This document shows, in pieces, positions 18,180 through 28,116 of a stretch of DNA of 64,000 nt. The stretch covers positions 84,204 through 148,203 of the forward strand of contig NZ_FTMJ01000011.1 in assembly GCF_900156095.1 (NCBI RefSeq). Direction: 5' to 3'. Position numbers and translations under genes: made by a program. Below the pieces are notes generated by a model, which saw only the letters and a program-made list of their open reading frames with translations, did no database searches and was not told where the DNA came from. The stretch is from Aeromonas sp. RU39B (GTDB lineage Bacteria > Pseudomonadota > Gammaproteobacteria > Enterobacterales > Aeromonadaceae). How positions within the stretch are numbered: position 1 is the first letter of the stretch; each line of letters begins with the position of its first letter.

Positions 18180-19814
18180 ATGGCAAAAGGTTTCTTTTCC
18201 TGGCTGGGTTTAGGCCGCAAGAAGGATGAGGCGCAGGCCGAACTCCCCACCGAGCAACCACAACACCAGCCAGTCTCTGCCGAACCGGAATCTGTTTCCC
18301 AACCTGCTCCCACCGCCGATACGGCTGTTGTGGTCGAGCCCGAGAGTGCGCCTGTTGAGCAGGCCGATTCCGCTGATGGCCCACTGGTCCTGGAGGAGTG
18401 CGCCTCCGAAATTGAACCGGTTATCGTCAATGCGCTGGTAGAAGATGACGCCGAAGCTGCCCGCCTGGCCGAAGAGGCGCGCGTTGCCGAAGCCGCGCGC
18501 TTGGCTGAAGAGGCTCGTATTGCCGAAGAAGCCCGTCTGGCCGAAGAGGCGCGTGTTGCCGAAGCCGCACGCCTGGCCGAAGAGGCTCGTGTTGCCGAAG
18601 AAGCCCGCCTGGCTGAAGAGGCTCGCGTTGCCGAAGCGGCTCGCCTGGCCGAAGAGGCTCGTATTGCCGAAGAAGCCCGCCTGGCTGAAGAAGCTCGCGT
18701 TGCCGAAGCGACACGCTTGGCCGAAGAGGCGCGCGTTGCCGAAGTCGCCCGCTTGGCTGAAGAAGCTCGCGTTGCCGAAGCGGCCCGTTTGGCCGAAGAG
18801 GCGCGTATTGCCGAAGAAGCCCGCGTGGTCGAAGAGGCGCGTATTGCTGAAGAAGCCGGTCTTGCCAGCGAAACTCAGGAAAAGCCCCAGCGCGAAGGCT
18901 TCTTTGCCCGCCTCAAGCGCAGTCTGGTGCGCACTCGTGAAAATATCGGCTCCGGTTTCTTTGGTTTGTTCCGTGGCAAGAAGATCGACGATGAGCTGTT
19001 TGAAGAGCTGGAAACCCAGCTGCTGAGCGCCGATCTCGGGGTTGAGACCACCTCCCGCATTATCGAAGGGCTGACCGAGCACGCCAGCCGTCGTCAGCTG
19101 AAAGATGCCGAAACCCTCTATGGTCTGCTCAAGCAGGACATGGGCGAGATGCTCCACGCGGTTGAGCAGCCGCTGGTGATCGATACCAGCAAGAAGCCGT
19201 ATGTGATTCTGATGGTCGGGGTTAACGGGGTGGGCAAGACCACCACCATCGGCAAACTGGCCAAGCAGTTCCAGGCAGAAGGCAAAAGCGTGATGCTGGC
19301 TGCAGGGGATACCTTCCGGGCCGCAGCGGTTGAACAGCTGCAGGTGTGGGGCCAGCGTAACCAGATCCCGGTTATTGCCCAGCACACCGGCGCCGACTCG
19401 GCTTCGGTTATCTTCGATGCCATCGAGGCGGCGCGAGCCCGTGGTGTGGATGTGCTGCTTGCTGACACGGCCGGCCGTCTGCAAAACAAGAATAACCTGA
19501 TGGAAGAGCTGAAGAAGATCGTGCGGGTGATGAAGAAGCTCGATGACGCCGCACCTCACGAGATCATGCTTACCGTCGATGCCGGCACCGGCCAGAATGC
19601 CCTGAGCCAGGCCAAGCTGTTCAACGATGCGGTCGGTTTGACGGGTATCACCCTGACCAAGCTGGATGGCACGGCCAAGGGCGGTGTCATCTTTGCGGTG
19701 GCCGACAAGTTTCGCATACCGATCCGCTATATCGGGGTCGGCGAAGGGATCGATGACTTGCGCCCCTTTGTGGCCAACGACTTCATCGAAGCGCTCTTTA
19801 GCCGCGACGAATAA
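18180..19814 (+). CDS. ftsY: Signal recognition particle receptor FtsY
   Basis: 544-residue SRP receptor GTPase that docks ribosome-SRP complexes at the inner membrane for SecYEG. The N-terminus [15 protein letters not shown] is a likely membrane-targeting helix. An acidic A domain contains 22 six-residue repeats (residues 95-226). The NG domain has the P-loop [10 protein letters not shown] (about 347), [17 protein letters not shown] and [10 protein letters not shown]. It is longer than E. coli FtsY (497) because of the repeat. ftsE and ftsX follow, as in E. coli. Confidence 0.97.
   Translation: MAKGFFSWLGLGRKKDEAQAELPTEQPQHQPVSAEPESVSQPAPTADTAVVVEPESAPVEQADSADGPLVLEECASEIEPVIVNALVEDDAEAARLAEEARVAEAARLAEEARIAEEARLAEEARVAEAARLAEEARVAEEARLAEEARVAEAARLAEEARIAEEARLAEEARVAEATRLAEEARVAEVARLAEEARVAEAARLAEEARIAEEARVVEEARIAEEAGLASETQEKPQREGFFARLKRSLVRTRENIGSGFFGLFRGKKIDDELFEELETQLLSADLGVETTSRIIEGLTEHASRRQLKDAETLYGLLKQDMGEMLHAVEQPLVIDTSKKPYVILMVGVNGVGKTTTIGKLAKQFQAEGKSVMLAAGDTFRAAAVEQLQVWGQRNQIPVIAQHTGADSASVIFDAIEAARARGVDVLLADTAGRLQNKNNLMEELKKIVRVMKKLDDAAPHEIMLTVDAGTGQNALSQAKLFNDAVGLTGITLTKLDGTAKGGVIFAVADKFRIPIRYIGVGEGIDDLRPFVANDFIEALFSRDE
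18462..18857 (+). repeat. Tandem 18-base repeat inside ftsY (22 hexads)
   Basis: Twenty-two consecutive 18-base units encode six-residue blocks, mostly alternating RLAEEA with RVAEAA or RIAEEA. Arg at position 1 and Glu at 4 and 5 allow i to i+3/i+4 salt bridges, as in single alpha-helices. Codons vary between units (GCC/GCT, CGC/CGT), so selection is on the protein. The last units degenerate ([12 protein letters not shown]). Confidence 0.95.
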
Positions 19815-19859
19815 CCAGTACGGGCCCACATCGGGCCCGTCCAGCTATCGGACACCAGC

Positions 19860-20528
19860 ATGATTCGTTTTGACCAGGTCAGTAAAGTTTACAGTGGGGG
19901 CCATCAGGCCCTGCAGAAAGTGAGCTTTCACCTGCGCAAGGGGGAGATGGCATTCCTCACCGGCCACTCCGGTGCCGGCAAGAGTACCCTGCTCAAGCTG
20001 ATCAGCGTCATGGAGCGGCCGAGCGACGGGCGCATCTTCTTTCATGGCGATGACGTCACGCGTCTGGAACGGCGCTATATCCCCTATGTTCGGCGCCAGA
20101 TCGGCATGATATTCCAGGATCACCGTCTGCTGATGGACCGTACCGTGTTTGACAACGTGGCCCTGCCTCTGGTGATTGAAGGTTATCCCCACAGCGATGT
20201 GGTCAAACGGGTTGCCGCCGCGCTCGACAAGGTCGGCCTGCTCGGCAAAGAGCGCTATCAGCCGCGTATGCTCTCCGGCGGTGAGCAGCAGCGGGTCGGC
20301 ATCGCGCGTGCCATCGTCAACAAGCCGCCCTTGTTGCTGGCGGATGAACCGACCGGCAACCTCGATCCGCAACTGTCGATGGATATCCTGCGCCTGTTTG
20401 AAGAGTTCAACCGGGTCGGGGTGTCGGTGCTGATTGCCACTCACGACATCGGACTGATCGCCCGGATGCGCTATCGCACCCTGACCCTCAAGGGTGGCCG
20501 CATGTATTCGCAAGAGCGGGAGGCTTGA
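19860..20528 (+). CDS. ftsE: Cell division ATP-binding protein FtsE
   Basis: 222-residue ABC ATPase. Walker A is GHSGAGKST (about 35-43), the signature is [14 protein letters not shown] and Walker B is LLLADEP. With FtsX it forms the divisome complex that activates periplasmic amidases through EnvC. The stop overlaps the ftsX start by 4 bases. It follows ftsY by 45 bases, and the gap contains a GC-rich hairpin (19819-19839) without a T-run. Confidence 0.97.
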   Translation: MIRFDQVSKVYSGGHQALQKVSFHLRKGEMAFLTGHSGAGKSTLLKLISVMERPSDGRIFFHGDDVTRLERRYIPYVRRQIGMIFQDHRLLMDRTVFDNVALPLVIEGYPHSDVVKRVAAALDKVGLLGKERYQPRMLSGGEQQRVGIARAIVNKPPLLLADEPTGNLDPQLSMDILRLFEEFNRVGVSVLIATHDIGLIARMRYRTLTLKGGRMYSQEREA

Positions 20529-21481
20529 TGGGACTGGTTCGTCACAAGCAGCCGCCGCTGCGCCGCTTCGTCATGTATTGGGTCGATCACGCCCGGCAGG
20601 CTATGGCCAGCCTCGGTGAGCTGTGGCGTTATCCACTGGCCAGCATGATGACGCTGGCGGTGCTGGGGGTGAGTCTGGCGCTGCCTTCCTGCTTCCATGT
20701 GCTGCTGAAAAACGCCGAGAAGGTGGAGAGTGGTTGGCAGGATAGCTCCCAAATAACCCTCTATCTGCGCAAAGACCTGCCGGAGGAGAGCATCGCCGCG
20801 CTGCGCAAGCGTATCGAGCTCTATCCCGAGATCGATAGCGTCGATTATGTCAGCCGTGATCAGGCGCTGAGCGAGTTTCGCGAACAATCCGGCTTTGGCG
20901 AGGCGCTCGATTATCTCGATGGCAACCCGCTGCCGGCGGTGCTGATCATTGTGCCGGATGCCCAGTGGCGCAATCCGGAGGCGGCCAGCGAACTGCTCGG
21001 CAAGCTCAACGCCGAAAACGGGGTTGAACAGGGCAAGCTCGACTTGCAGTGGCTCGGCCGTCTGCAAGGCATCATCAAGCTGCTGCGCCACACCATCACC
21101 GGGATCGCGGTATTGCTGCTGGCGGCGGTGCTGTTGATTGTCGGCAACACCTTGCGGCTGAACATCCTCAACCAGCGCTCCGAGATTGAAGTGCTCAAGC
21201 TGGTGGGAGCGACCGATGCGTTTATCCATCGCCCGTTCCTTTACACCGGTATCTGGTTTGGGGTTATCGGCGGCATGCTCGCCTGGTGGCTGACCGAAGT
21301 GATGGTGCTGTGGAGTGAAGGGGTGGTCAGTGAACTGGCCGGCTTGTATGACAGCCAGTTCCAGCTGGTTGGACTCGGGCTGGTGGATGGGGTGAACCTG
21401 ATCCTGCTGGGGGCGCTGCTTGGCCTGATTGCCTCCTGGTTCTCGGTACACCGCCATATTCGCGATATCGAACCTTCCTGA
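20525..21481 (+). CDS. ftsX: Cell division protein FtsX
   Basis: 318-residue inner-membrane partner of FtsE with four membrane helices: one near residue 45 (MMTLAVLGVSLALPSCFHVL) and three in the C-terminal half (near 195, 245 and 295). The large periplasmic loop between the first two would bind EnvC-type activators. QRSEIEVLKLVGATDAFI is the conserved cytosolic coupling segment. It overlaps ftsE by 4 bases. Confidence 0.96.
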   Translation: MMGLVRHKQPPLRRFVMYWVDHARQAMASLGELWRYPLASMMTLAVLGVSLALPSCFHVLLKNAEKVESGWQDSSQITLYLRKDLPEESIAALRKRIELYPEIDSVDYVSRDQALSEFREQSGFGEALDYLDGNPLPAVLIIVPDAQWRNPEAASELLGKLNAENGVEQGKLDLQWLGRLQGIIKLLRHTITGIAVLLLAAVLLIVGNTLRLNILNQRSEIEVLKLVGATDAFIHRPFLYTGIWFGVIGGMLAWWLTEVMVLWSEGVVSELAGLYDSQFQLVGLGLVDGVNLILLGALLGLIASWFSVHRHIRDIEPS

Positions 21482-21488
21482 TCAGCAG

Positions 21489-21517
21489 GGAACTTTTCGA
21501 CCCTGCGCAGCGTCCAA
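21489..21517 (+). promoter_or_regulatory. Possible sigma-E promoter of rpoH
   Basis: GGAACTT (21489-21495), a 16-base spacer and GTCCAA (21512-21517) fit the sigma-E consensus (GGAACTT, about 15-16 bases, GTCTGA) with few mismatches. It lies about 200 bases before rpoH. In E. coli rpoH has a sigma-E promoter, so the location makes sense. Not confirmed. Confidence 0.5.
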
Positions 21518-21674
21518 CCTGTTGGCAAGGCGCGGGGTCGCTTAAAAGCGCCGCATCGGTCTGTTCAACAACCCATTCATCCATTATTCATGGCATGCCG
21601 CCAAAATAAGCTGTCTTGCGACCCGTGGCGGCTTTGGCTAGCATGAGCAGGCCCGCAAAACGGGTCCTTGTCGG

Positions 21675-21702
21675 TGGACACCCCGATGTCCGGTGTTACA
21701 CT
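21675..21702 (+). promoter_or_regulatory. Possible sigma-70 promoter of rpoH
   Basis: TGGACA (21675-21680), a 16-base spacer and TACACT (21697-21702) lie 28 bases before the rpoH ATG. Each hexamer has one or two mismatches to consensus. The gap also contains a GGCCCG/CGGGTCC hairpin near 21650 that could terminate ftsX transcripts. Confidence 0.4.
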
Positions 21703-21730
21703 GGTCGGATTGAATTGAAAGAGGTATTCG

Positions 21731-22579
21731 ATGGGAACTTCATTGCAGCGCACCATGGCCTTGATTCCGCAAGGCAGTCTGGAGAGCTATATCCAGGCGG
21801 TGAACACTATTCCTGTGCTGAGCGCAGAGGAAGAGCGTGCTCTGGCTGAGCGTCTGCAGCAGGATGGCGATCTTGAGGCTGCTCGTCAGCTGGTTATGTC
21901 GCACCTGCGTTTTGTCGTTCACGTTGCCAAGAGCTATGCCGGTTACGGTCTGCCTCAGGCTGACCTGATTCAGGAAGGCAACATCGGTCTGATGAAAGCG
22001 GTCAAGCGCTTCGACCCGTCGGTGGGTGTCCGCTTGGTCTCCTTCGCCGTGCACTGGATCAAGGCCGAAATTCACGAATATGTCCTGCGCAACTGGCGCA
22101 TGGTCAAGGTGGCAACCACCAAGGCCCAGCGCAAGCTCTTCTTCAACCTGCGCAAGGCTAAAAAGCATCTGGGCTGGTTCAGCCATGACGAGGTTCGTGC
22201 GGTAGCCGATGATCTCGGCGTCTCCCCCGAAGAGGTGGTCGAGATGGAAGCCCGTATGAGCGGTCAGGATCAGGCCTTTGATCTGCTGGATGATGACGAA
22301 GACGGTTTCGCTCCGGTTCACTTTCTGGAAGACAAATCCTCGGATCTTGCCAGCAACATCGAGAACGACAACTGGGACGATCACGCCACCGTGCGCCTGT
22401 CGTCGGCGCTGGCCACCCTCGATGAGCGCAGTCAGCACATCATCCGTGCCCGCTGGCTGGATGAAGAGAACAAGGCGACACTGCAAGAGTTGGCTGATGC
22501 CTATGGCGTGTCGGCCGAACGGGTCCGTCAGCTCGAGAAGAATGCGCTGAAAAAACTCAAGGATGCCATGGACGCATAA
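21731..22579 (+). CDS. rpoH: RNA polymerase sigma-32 (heat shock) factor
   Basis: 282-residue heat-shock sigma factor. Region 2 contains [40 protein letters not shown] and the -10 recognition stretch. The RpoH box region is [13 protein letters not shown], the segment that distinguishes sigma-32 from other sigma factors. Region 4 ends with a helix-turn-helix ([20 protein letters not shown]). The order ftsYEX-rpoH is as in E. coli. An mRNA thermosensor at the start is expected from the family but was not folded. Confidence 0.98.
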   Translation: MGTSLQRTMALIPQGSLESYIQAVNTIPVLSAEEERALAERLQQDGDLEAARQLVMSHLRFVVHVAKSYAGYGLPQADLIQEGNIGLMKAVKRFDPSVGVRLVSFAVHWIKAEIHEYVLRNWRMVKVATTKAQRKLFFNLRKAKKHLGWFSHDEVRAVADDLGVSPEEVVEMEARMSGQDQAFDLLDDDEDGFAPVHFLEDKSSDLASNIENDNWDDHATVRLSSALATLDERSQHIIRARWLDEENKATLQELADAYGVSAERVRQLEKNALKKLKDAMDA

Positions 22580-22595
22580 GGCGTTAAGGCAAAGA

Positions 22596-22620
22596 AACAG
22601 GGCCGGTCGGCCCTGTTTTT
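22596..22620 (+). terminator. rpoH terminator
   Basis: AACAGGGCC and GGCCCTGTT form a perfect stem with a ggtc loop, then a T-run. Confidence 0.88.
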
Positions 22621-22719
22621 GTATCTGGCGCCAACAGGTCGCACCTGCAAAATGCAGGGTTGTTTTGCCCTTGTCCTCCTGTGATAAGGTGCGCAGCAGA
22701 GCGTGAGAAGGAGAATGTC

Positions 22720-23376
22720 GTGAAACTGTTGAATCAACTTTTCGTCAACAACCGTGAATGGGCTGAGCAGATCAAGGCGGAAGATCCTGACTTCTTCACC
22801 CAGCTTTCAGCCCAGCAGGCCCCCGAATACCTCTGGATCGGCTGCTCTGATAGCCGGGTCCCGGCCAACCAGCTGATGGGGTTGCTGCCGGGTGACGTGT
22901 TTGTGCACCGCAACGTGGCCAACCTGGTCGTCCACACCGACTTTAACTGCCTGTCTGTGCTGCAATACGCCGTGGAAGTGCTCAAGGTGAAGCACATTAT
23001 CGTCTGTGGCCACTATGGCTGCGGCGGTGTCAAAGCCGCGATGCAGAATCAGGAGCTGGGCCTGATCGACAATTGGCTACGCAACATCAAGGATGTCTAC
23101 TTCAAGTATCAGAGCGAGCTGGAGGCCGTCGAAGACGAGCACGAGCGCTTTGATTACCTGTGTGAAATCAACGTGGCCGAACAGGTTTCCAATGTCTGCC
23201 ACACCACCATCATTCAGAATGCCTGGCGCCGTGGTCAGGAGCTGGCCGTGCACGGCTGGATCTACGGGATCAAGGATGGCCTGCTGCAGGATCTTGATCT
23301 CTGCATCAGCAGCCCGGATCAGATCCCGAACGTCTACCGCACCTGGATCGAACGCAAGCCGCGTACCCATCGATGA
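22720..23376 (+). CDS. can: Beta-class carbonic anhydrase
   Basis: 218-residue zinc enzyme interconverting CO2 and bicarbonate in the cytoplasm. Zinc ligands are Cys42, Asp44, His98 and Cys101 in GCSDSRVPAN and CGHYGCGG. The sequence runs closely parallel to E. coli Can. The start is a GTG with AAGGAG six bases upstream; translation further upstream is not supported. Its stop overlaps the ATG of hutC by 4 bases, an unusual partner for this gene. Confidence 0.96.
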   Translation: MKLLNQLFVNNREWAEQIKAEDPDFFTQLSAQQAPEYLWIGCSDSRVPANQLMGLLPGDVFVHRNVANLVVHTDFNCLSVLQYAVEVLKVKHIIVCGHYGCGGVKAAMQNQELGLIDNWLRNIKDVYFKYQSELEAVEDEHERFDYLCEINVAEQVSNVCHTTIIQNAWRRGQELAVHGWIYGIKDGLLQDLDLCISSPDQIPNVYRTWIERKPRTHR

Positions 23377-24077
23377 GCGCCCCCCGCTACCAGCAGATCA
23401 AGCAGCATGTCCTTGATGCCATTGGTCAGGGACAGTGGCGCGCCGGCGATCGCCTGCCCACCGAGGCCGTGCTGTGTGAGCAGTTTGCGGTCAGCCGGAT
23501 GACCGTTAACAAGGCGCTGCGTGAGCTCACCGCCGAGGGCTGGCTGGTGCGTAGCGCCGGGGCCGGTACCTTTGTGGCGGATCGGCGCACCGAGTCGCCG
23601 CTGTTGGCCATTCGCAATATTGCTGACGAGATTGCCGAGCGTGGCAGCCGTTATGGGGCCCGGGTGATCCGCTTGCAGCGTCTGCCTGCTGATGAGCAGG
23701 TCGCGGTTCAGCTTGGGCTGCGGGTGGGGGCGCCCATCTTTCACAGCCTGATCGTGCATCAGGCCGATGAAGAGCCGCTGCAGCTGGAGGAGCGCTTTGT
23801 CGATGCCGAGCGCCTGCCGGAGTATGGCGAGCAGGATTTTAGTCAGGAGACGCCGCACACCTATTTGATGCGCGAGTGCCCCCTGTCGGAGATGGAGCAT
23901 GTGGTGGAAGCTGTGTTGCCAAGCGCCAGCGAAGCGGCGCTGCTGCAGGTGCGTGGTGATACGCCGTGTCTGCTGCTGCACCGACGCACCTGGTCAGAGG
24001 GGCGGCTGGTCTCCTATGCCCGGTTGTTGTCGCCCGGCGGGCGTTACAAACTGCGCTCTCAGACCCGCATTGCCTAA
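23373..24077 (+). CDS. hutC: Histidine utilization repressor HutC
   Basis: 234-residue GntR-family repressor of the histidine-degradation genes, normally induced by urocanate. The winged helix-turn-helix spans about residues 1-70 (RLPTEAVLCEQFAVSRMTVN), followed by a UTRA ligand domain (about 85-225). The ATG overlaps the can stop by 4 bases and no separate promoter is visible, so hutC is probably transcribed from the can promoter. Palindromes typical of HutC operators lie directly after it and in front of hutI. Confidence 0.94.
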   Translation: MSAPRYQQIKQHVLDAIGQGQWRAGDRLPTEAVLCEQFAVSRMTVNKALRELTAEGWLVRSAGAGTFVADRRTESPLLAIRNIADEIAERGSRYGARVIRLQRLPADEQVAVQLGLRVGAPIFHSLIVHQADEEPLQLEERFVDAERLPEYGEQDFSQETPHTYLMRECPLSEMEHVVEAVLPSASEAALLQVRGDTPCLLLHRRTWSEGRLVSYARLLSPGGRYKLRSQTRIA

Positions 24078-24090
24078 TTGTATATACATT
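24077..24090. promoter_or_regulatory. HutC operator-like palindrome 1
   Basis: ATTGTATATACATT begins at the last base of the hutC stop codon. Its 10-base perfect core is TGTATATACA. It shares that core with the palindrome in front of hutI. Confidence 0.6.
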
Positions 24091-24098
24091 TAAAATTC

Positions 24099-24126
24099 AG
24101 GCCTGTCATATGACAGGCCTTTTTTA
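24099..24126 (+). terminator. hutC terminator
   Basis: AGGCCTGTCATATGACAGGCCT is a 22-base perfect palindrome followed by T's. Being palindromic, it gives a stem on either strand, but the T-run favours plus-strand termination after hutC. Confidence 0.85.
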
Positions 24127-24202
24127 TCGCAAAATAGTTGTATTACATCACTCAAATAGCCAAAAGGAGAGTGGTCAGGTAAATCGGTATACGGTATATA
24201 TT

Positions 24203-24216
24203 AATGTATATACATT
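24203..24216. promoter_or_regulatory. HutC operator-like palindrome 2
   Basis: AATGTATATACATT is a perfect 14-base palindrome 11 bases before the hutI ATG. It overlaps the end of a possible -10 (TATATT, 24197-24202), an ideal position for repression of hutIGUH. Confidence 0.72.
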
Positions 24217-24227
24217 TGGGGTTTGCC

Positions 24228-25460
24228 ATGAACAAGGAACTGTTGGCCTGCGATCAGGTCTGGCTCAATGTACAACCGGCCACCGCCCAGTGCGGCTATG
24301 GTCTGCTGCCTCTGCATGCGCTTGGCGTCAAAGGTGGGCGGATCCACGCCCTGATCCCGATGGCGCAGCTCACCGGCCCCTTCCCGTCCGATTGGCGCGA
24401 TATGGGCGGGCGACTCACCACGCCGGGGCTGGTCGATTGCCACACCCATCTTATCTATGCCGGAAGCCGCGCCACCGAGTTTGAGCAGCGGCTGCACGGT
24501 GTTCCCTATAGCGAGATCGCCCGTCAGGGCGGCGGTATCCTCAGCACCGTCAAGGCGACCCGTGAGGCTAGCGAGGATGAGCTGTTTGCGCTCGCCCTGC
24601 CGCGTTTGCGCGCCTTGCTGCGCGAAGGGGTGACCACGGTCGAGATCAAATCTGGCTACGGCCTGACCTGTGCCAGCGAGCTCAAGATGCTGCGGGTAGC
24701 GCGCCGTCTCGGCAAGGCTCTGCCGGTGCGGGTGCGCACCACGCTGCTGGCCGCCCATGCGGTGCCGCCCGAATATACCGGCGATGCCGATGGCTGGGTC
24801 GAGGTGATCTGCCGCGACCTGATCCCGCAGGTTGCTGCCGAGCAGTTGGCCGATGCGGTGGATGTCTTTTGCGAAGGGATTGCCTTCAATCTGGCCCAGT
24901 GCGAGCGGATCTTTGCCGCCGCCCGTGCGCACGGTCTGCCGGTCAAAGGCCACATGGAGCAACTCTCCAGCCTCGGTGGCAGCGAGCTGGCCGCTCGTTA
25001 TCAGGCGCTTTCGGTCGATCACCTCGAGCATCTGGATGCTGCCGGTATTGCTGCGTTGGCACAGGCCGGCACCGTCGCCGTGCTGCTGCCGGGGGCCTTC
25101 TATTTTCTACGCGAAACGGTATTGCCGCCGGTGCAGGCCTTGCGCGATGCCGGTGTAGCCATCGCCGTGGCCTCCGACATTAACCCCGGTACCTCGCCGC
25201 TGGTATCACTGCGTCTGGCCATGAACATGGCGTGCACTCTGTTTCGCCTCACCCCGCAAGAGGCATTCCTCGGCGTGACCCGCCATGGGGCGCAGGCGCT
25301 TGGGCTGGGCGAGACGTGCGGTCAGCTGGCTGTCGGCATGGTGGCCGATTTTCTGATCTGGGAGTGCCACCATCCGGCCGAGCTGGCCTATCAGGTGGGC
25401 GTCGATCAGCTGGTGGCGCGGGTGGTGGATGGGCGTGACACGCTGGGAGGGCTGGCATGA
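24228..25460 (+). CDS. hutI: Imidazolonepropionase HutI
   Basis: 410-residue amidohydrolase catalysing the third step of histidine degradation: 4-imidazolone-5-propanoate to N-formimidoyl-L-glutamate. Metal-site motifs are [12 protein letters not shown] near residue 70, KGHMEQL and [11 protein letters not shown] take the ATG after the operator; an in-frame upstream ATG lies inside the operator palindrome and is unlikely. It overlaps hutG by 4 bases. Confidence 0.96.
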   Translation: MNKELLACDQVWLNVQPATAQCGYGLLPLHALGVKGGRIHALIPMAQLTGPFPSDWRDMGGRLTTPGLVDCHTHLIYAGSRATEFEQRLHGVPYSEIARQGGGILSTVKATREASEDELFALALPRLRALLREGVTTVEIKSGYGLTCASELKMLRVARRLGKALPVRVRTTLLAAHAVPPEYTGDADGWVEVICRDLIPQVAAEQLADAVDVFCEGIAFNLAQCERIFAAARAHGLPVKGHMEQLSSLGGSELAARYQALSVDHLEHLDAAGIAALAQAGTVAVLLPGAFYFLRETVLPPVQALRDAGVAIAVASDINPGTSPLVSLRLAMNMACTLFRLTPQEAFLGVTRHGAQALGLGETCGQLAVGMVADFLIWECHHPAELAYQVGVDQLVARVVDGRDTLGGLA

Positions 25461-26380
25461 TTGATATGTCCATTTGGCAAGGCCGACGTGACCCGGAAGA
25501 TGGCGAGTTGGCGCTGCGCTGGCACGACAAGGTGTTGGCATGGCAACCGGGGAGTGAGCCCGGTGTGGTGCTGCTCGGCTTTGCCTGCGATGAAGGGGTA
25601 CGCCGTAACAAGGGGCGGGTGGGCGCCGCTGCGGCGCCGGTTGCCATTCGCAAACTGCTGGCCAACAGCGCCTGGCATCTGAGCCGCGCTGTGTTCGATG
25701 GCGGTGATGTGCTGTGCGACGACGGCGATCTGGATGCCGCGCATGATCGCTTGGCCAACCATGTCGCCACAGCGCTGGATGAGGGGCACTTTGCACTGAT
25801 CCTAGGCGGTGGTCACGAAGTGGCGTTTGGCAGTTGGAGCGGCCTGAATCGTCATCTTGCTGGTCAGGGACGGGTAGGCATCATCAATCTTGATGCCCAC
25901 TTCGATCTGCGCCGCAAGCAGGAGCTGGCAAGCTCCGGCACCCCCTTCTTTCAGATTGCCGAACAGTGCGCCGCACAAGGCAGTGACTTTCGCTATGCCT
26001 GCCTTGGCGTCGCCGAAACCGGTAATACCGCAGCCCTGTTTGCCCGCGCTCGTGAGCTCGGTGTCTGGCATGTGCTGGACGAGGCGATGACCGCGGCCGA
26101 CCTGCCGGCCCTGCGCAGCGGGCTGGATCGCTTTATCGCTCAGTGCGACCACCTCTATCTCACTATCGATCTCGATGTGTTGCCTGCTGCCGTGATGCCG
26201 GGCGTCAGTGCGCCGGCGGCGCGTGGCGTGGATCTGTGCGTCATTGAGGCGCTGATTGCCCATATCCGCGCCAGCGGCAAGCTGCGGCTGGCCGATCTGG
26301 CCGAATACAACCCGACATTTGATATCGACCAGCATGGTGCCCGTGTGGCTGCCCGGCTGGTGCACCTGTTAACCCGGTGA
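25457..26380 (+). CDS. hutG: Formimidoylglutamase HutG
   Basis: 307-residue arginase-family manganese enzyme converting N-formimidoyl-glutamate to glutamate and formamide, the last step. Metal ligands are in GGGHE (about 117-121), NLDAHFDLR (about 143-151) and TIDLDVLP (about 236-243). The start overlaps the hutI stop. Its presence means the direct formamide route rather than the HutF/deformylase route. Confidence 0.95.
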   Translation: MIDMSIWQGRRDPEDGELALRWHDKVLAWQPGSEPGVVLLGFACDEGVRRNKGRVGAAAAPVAIRKLLANSAWHLSRAVFDGGDVLCDDGDLDAAHDRLANHVATALDEGHFALILGGGHEVAFGSWSGLNRHLAGQGRVGIINLDAHFDLRRKQELASSGTPFFQIAEQCAAQGSDFRYACLGVAETGNTAALFARARELGVWHVLDEAMTAADLPALRSGLDRFIAQCDHLYLTIDLDVLPAAVMPGVSAPAARGVDLCVIEALIAHIRASGKLRLADLAEYNPTFDIDQHGARVAARLVHLLTR

Positions 26381-26414
26381 TCTGTCACCATCGTTGAAGT
26401 AACAAGGAGTGTGT

Positions 26415-28115
26415 ATGTCCAAGCAACACCAGGATCCGCGTCATGATCCGAGCCGTGTCATCCGTGCGCCGCGCGGTACCGGCCTGACGGCGCGAAGCTG
26501 GCTGACCGAAGCGCCGCTGCGGATGCTGATGAACAACCTCGACCCGGAAGTGGCCGAGCACCCGGAATCGCTGGTGGTGTATGGCGGCATCGGCCGCGCT
26601 GCCCGCAACTGGGCCTGCTTTGACAAGATTGTCGAGGTGCTGACCCGCCTCGGCGACGACGAAACCCTGCTGGTGCAATCGGGCAAGCCGGTCGGTGTGT
26701 TCCCGACCCACAAGGATGCCCCGCGGGTGCTGATCGCCAACTCCAACCTGGTGCCGCACTGGGCCAACTGGGAGCACTTTAACGAGCTGGATCGCAAAGG
26801 GTTGATGATGTACGGCCAGATGACGGCCGGCTCCTGGATCTATATCGGTACCCAAGGGATCGTGCAGGGCACCTATGAAACCTTCTTTGCGGTGGCCAAT
26901 CAGCACTTTGGCGGCGAGCCGAAGGGACGCTGGATCCTGACTGGTGGTCTGGGTGGTATGGGCGGCGCCCAGCCACTGGCAGCCACCATGGCCGGTTTCT
27001 CGATGATTGCCGTAGAGTGCGACGAGAGCCGCATCGATTTCCGCCTCAAGACCCGCTATCTCGACAAGAAGGCTCACAGCCTGGACGAAGCGCTGGCGCT
27101 GGTGGACGAGGCCAAGGCCAGCGGCACGGCGGTGTCTATCGGCCTGCTGGGTAATGCGGCCGATGTGTTTGCCGAGCTGGTGGCGCGTGGCATTACGCCG
27201 AATGTGGTGACCGACCAAACCTCGGCGCATGACCCGGTGCATGGCTATCTGCCGCAGGGATGGACCCTCGAAAAGTGGCGCGATCTGCAACAAAGCGCGC
27301 CGGCCGAGGTGAGCGTGGCTGCCCGTCACTCCATGGCCAAACAGGTGCAGGCGATGCTGACGCTGCAAGCGCGCGGCGCAGCCACCCTGGACTACGGCAA
27401 TAACATCCGCCAGATGGCCTTCGAGGAAGGGATCGCTAACGCCTTCGATTTCCCCGGTTTCGTTCCCGCCTATATTCGCCCGCTGTTCTGCGAGGGGATC
27501 GGCCCGTTCCGCTGGGTGGCCCTCTCCGGTGACCCGGAAGATATCTACAAGACCGACCAGAAGGTCAAAGAGCTGATCCCGGATGATCCGCATCTGCACA
27601 ACTGGCTCGATATGGCCCGTGAGCGCATCGCCTTCCAGGGATTGCCGGCGCGGATCTGCTGGGTCGGGGTCAAGGATCGGGTCCGGCTGGGGCTGGCCTT
27701 TAACGAGATGGTGAAAAACGGTGAGCTCAAGGCGCCGATCGTGATTGGTCGCGATCATCTGGATTCCGGTTCGGTTGCCAGTCCCAACCGCGAGACCGAG
27801 TCGATGCAAGATGGCTCTGATGCTGTCTCCGACTGGCCGCTGCTCAATGCCCTGCTCAACACCGCAGGTGGCGCCACCTGGGTGTCGCTGCACCACGGTG
27901 GTGGCGTGGGAATGGGCTTCTCCCAGCACTCCGGTGTGGTGATTGTGTGTGACGGCAGCGACGATGCGGCGCACCGCGTCGGCCGGGTGCTGCGCAACGA
28001 CCCCGCCACCGGGGTGATGCGTCACGCCGATGCTGGCTACGACATTGCTGTTGAATGTGCCGAGCGGGAAGGTCTGGACCTGCCGATGCTGGCTGCTGCG
28101 AAGAAGGGGAAGTGA
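26415..28115 (+). CDS. hutU: Urocanate hydratase
   Basis: 566-residue NAD-dependent enzyme of the second step, urocanate to imidazolonepropionate. Conserved blocks include [26 protein letters not shown] (dinucleotide binding), [15 protein letters not shown] and the C-terminal [21 protein letters not shown] precedes the ATG; a GTG two codons earlier overlaps that site. It lies one base from hutH. Confidence 0.97.
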   Translation: MSKQHQDPRHDPSRVIRAPRGTGLTARSWLTEAPLRMLMNNLDPEVAEHPESLVVYGGIGRAARNWACFDKIVEVLTRLGDDETLLVQSGKPVGVFPTHKDAPRVLIANSNLVPHWANWEHFNELDRKGLMMYGQMTAGSWIYIGTQGIVQGTYETFFAVANQHFGGEPKGRWILTGGLGGMGGAQPLAATMAGFSMIAVECDESRIDFRLKTRYLDKKAHSLDEALALVDEAKASGTAVSIGLLGNAADVFAELVARGITPNVVTDQTSAHDPVHGYLPQGWTLEKWRDLQQSAPAEVSVAARHSMAKQVQAMLTLQARGAATLDYGNNIRQMAFEEGIANAFDFPGFVPAYIRPLFCEGIGPFRWVALSGDPEDIYKTDQKVKELIPDDPHLHNWLDMARERIAFQGLPARICWVGVKDRVRLGLAFNEMVKNGELKAPIVIGRDHLDSGSVASPNRETESMQDGSDAVSDWPLLNALLNTAGGATWVSLHHGGGVGMGFSQHSGVVIVCDGSDDAAHRVGRVLRNDPATGVMRHADAGYDIAVECAEREGLDLPMLAAAKKGK

Positions 28116-28116
28116 G

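Noticed and set aside
18462..18857. Repeat array that might be taken for a CRISPR
   Set aside because: The units are 18 bases, contiguous without spacers, in frame inside ftsY and vary at synonymous positions, so it is a protein repeat.
19819..19839. ACGGGCCC/GGGCCCGT hairpin between ftsY and ftsE
   Set aside because: No T-run follows and ftsY-ftsE are normally cotranscribed; at most it stabilises or attenuates the mRNA.
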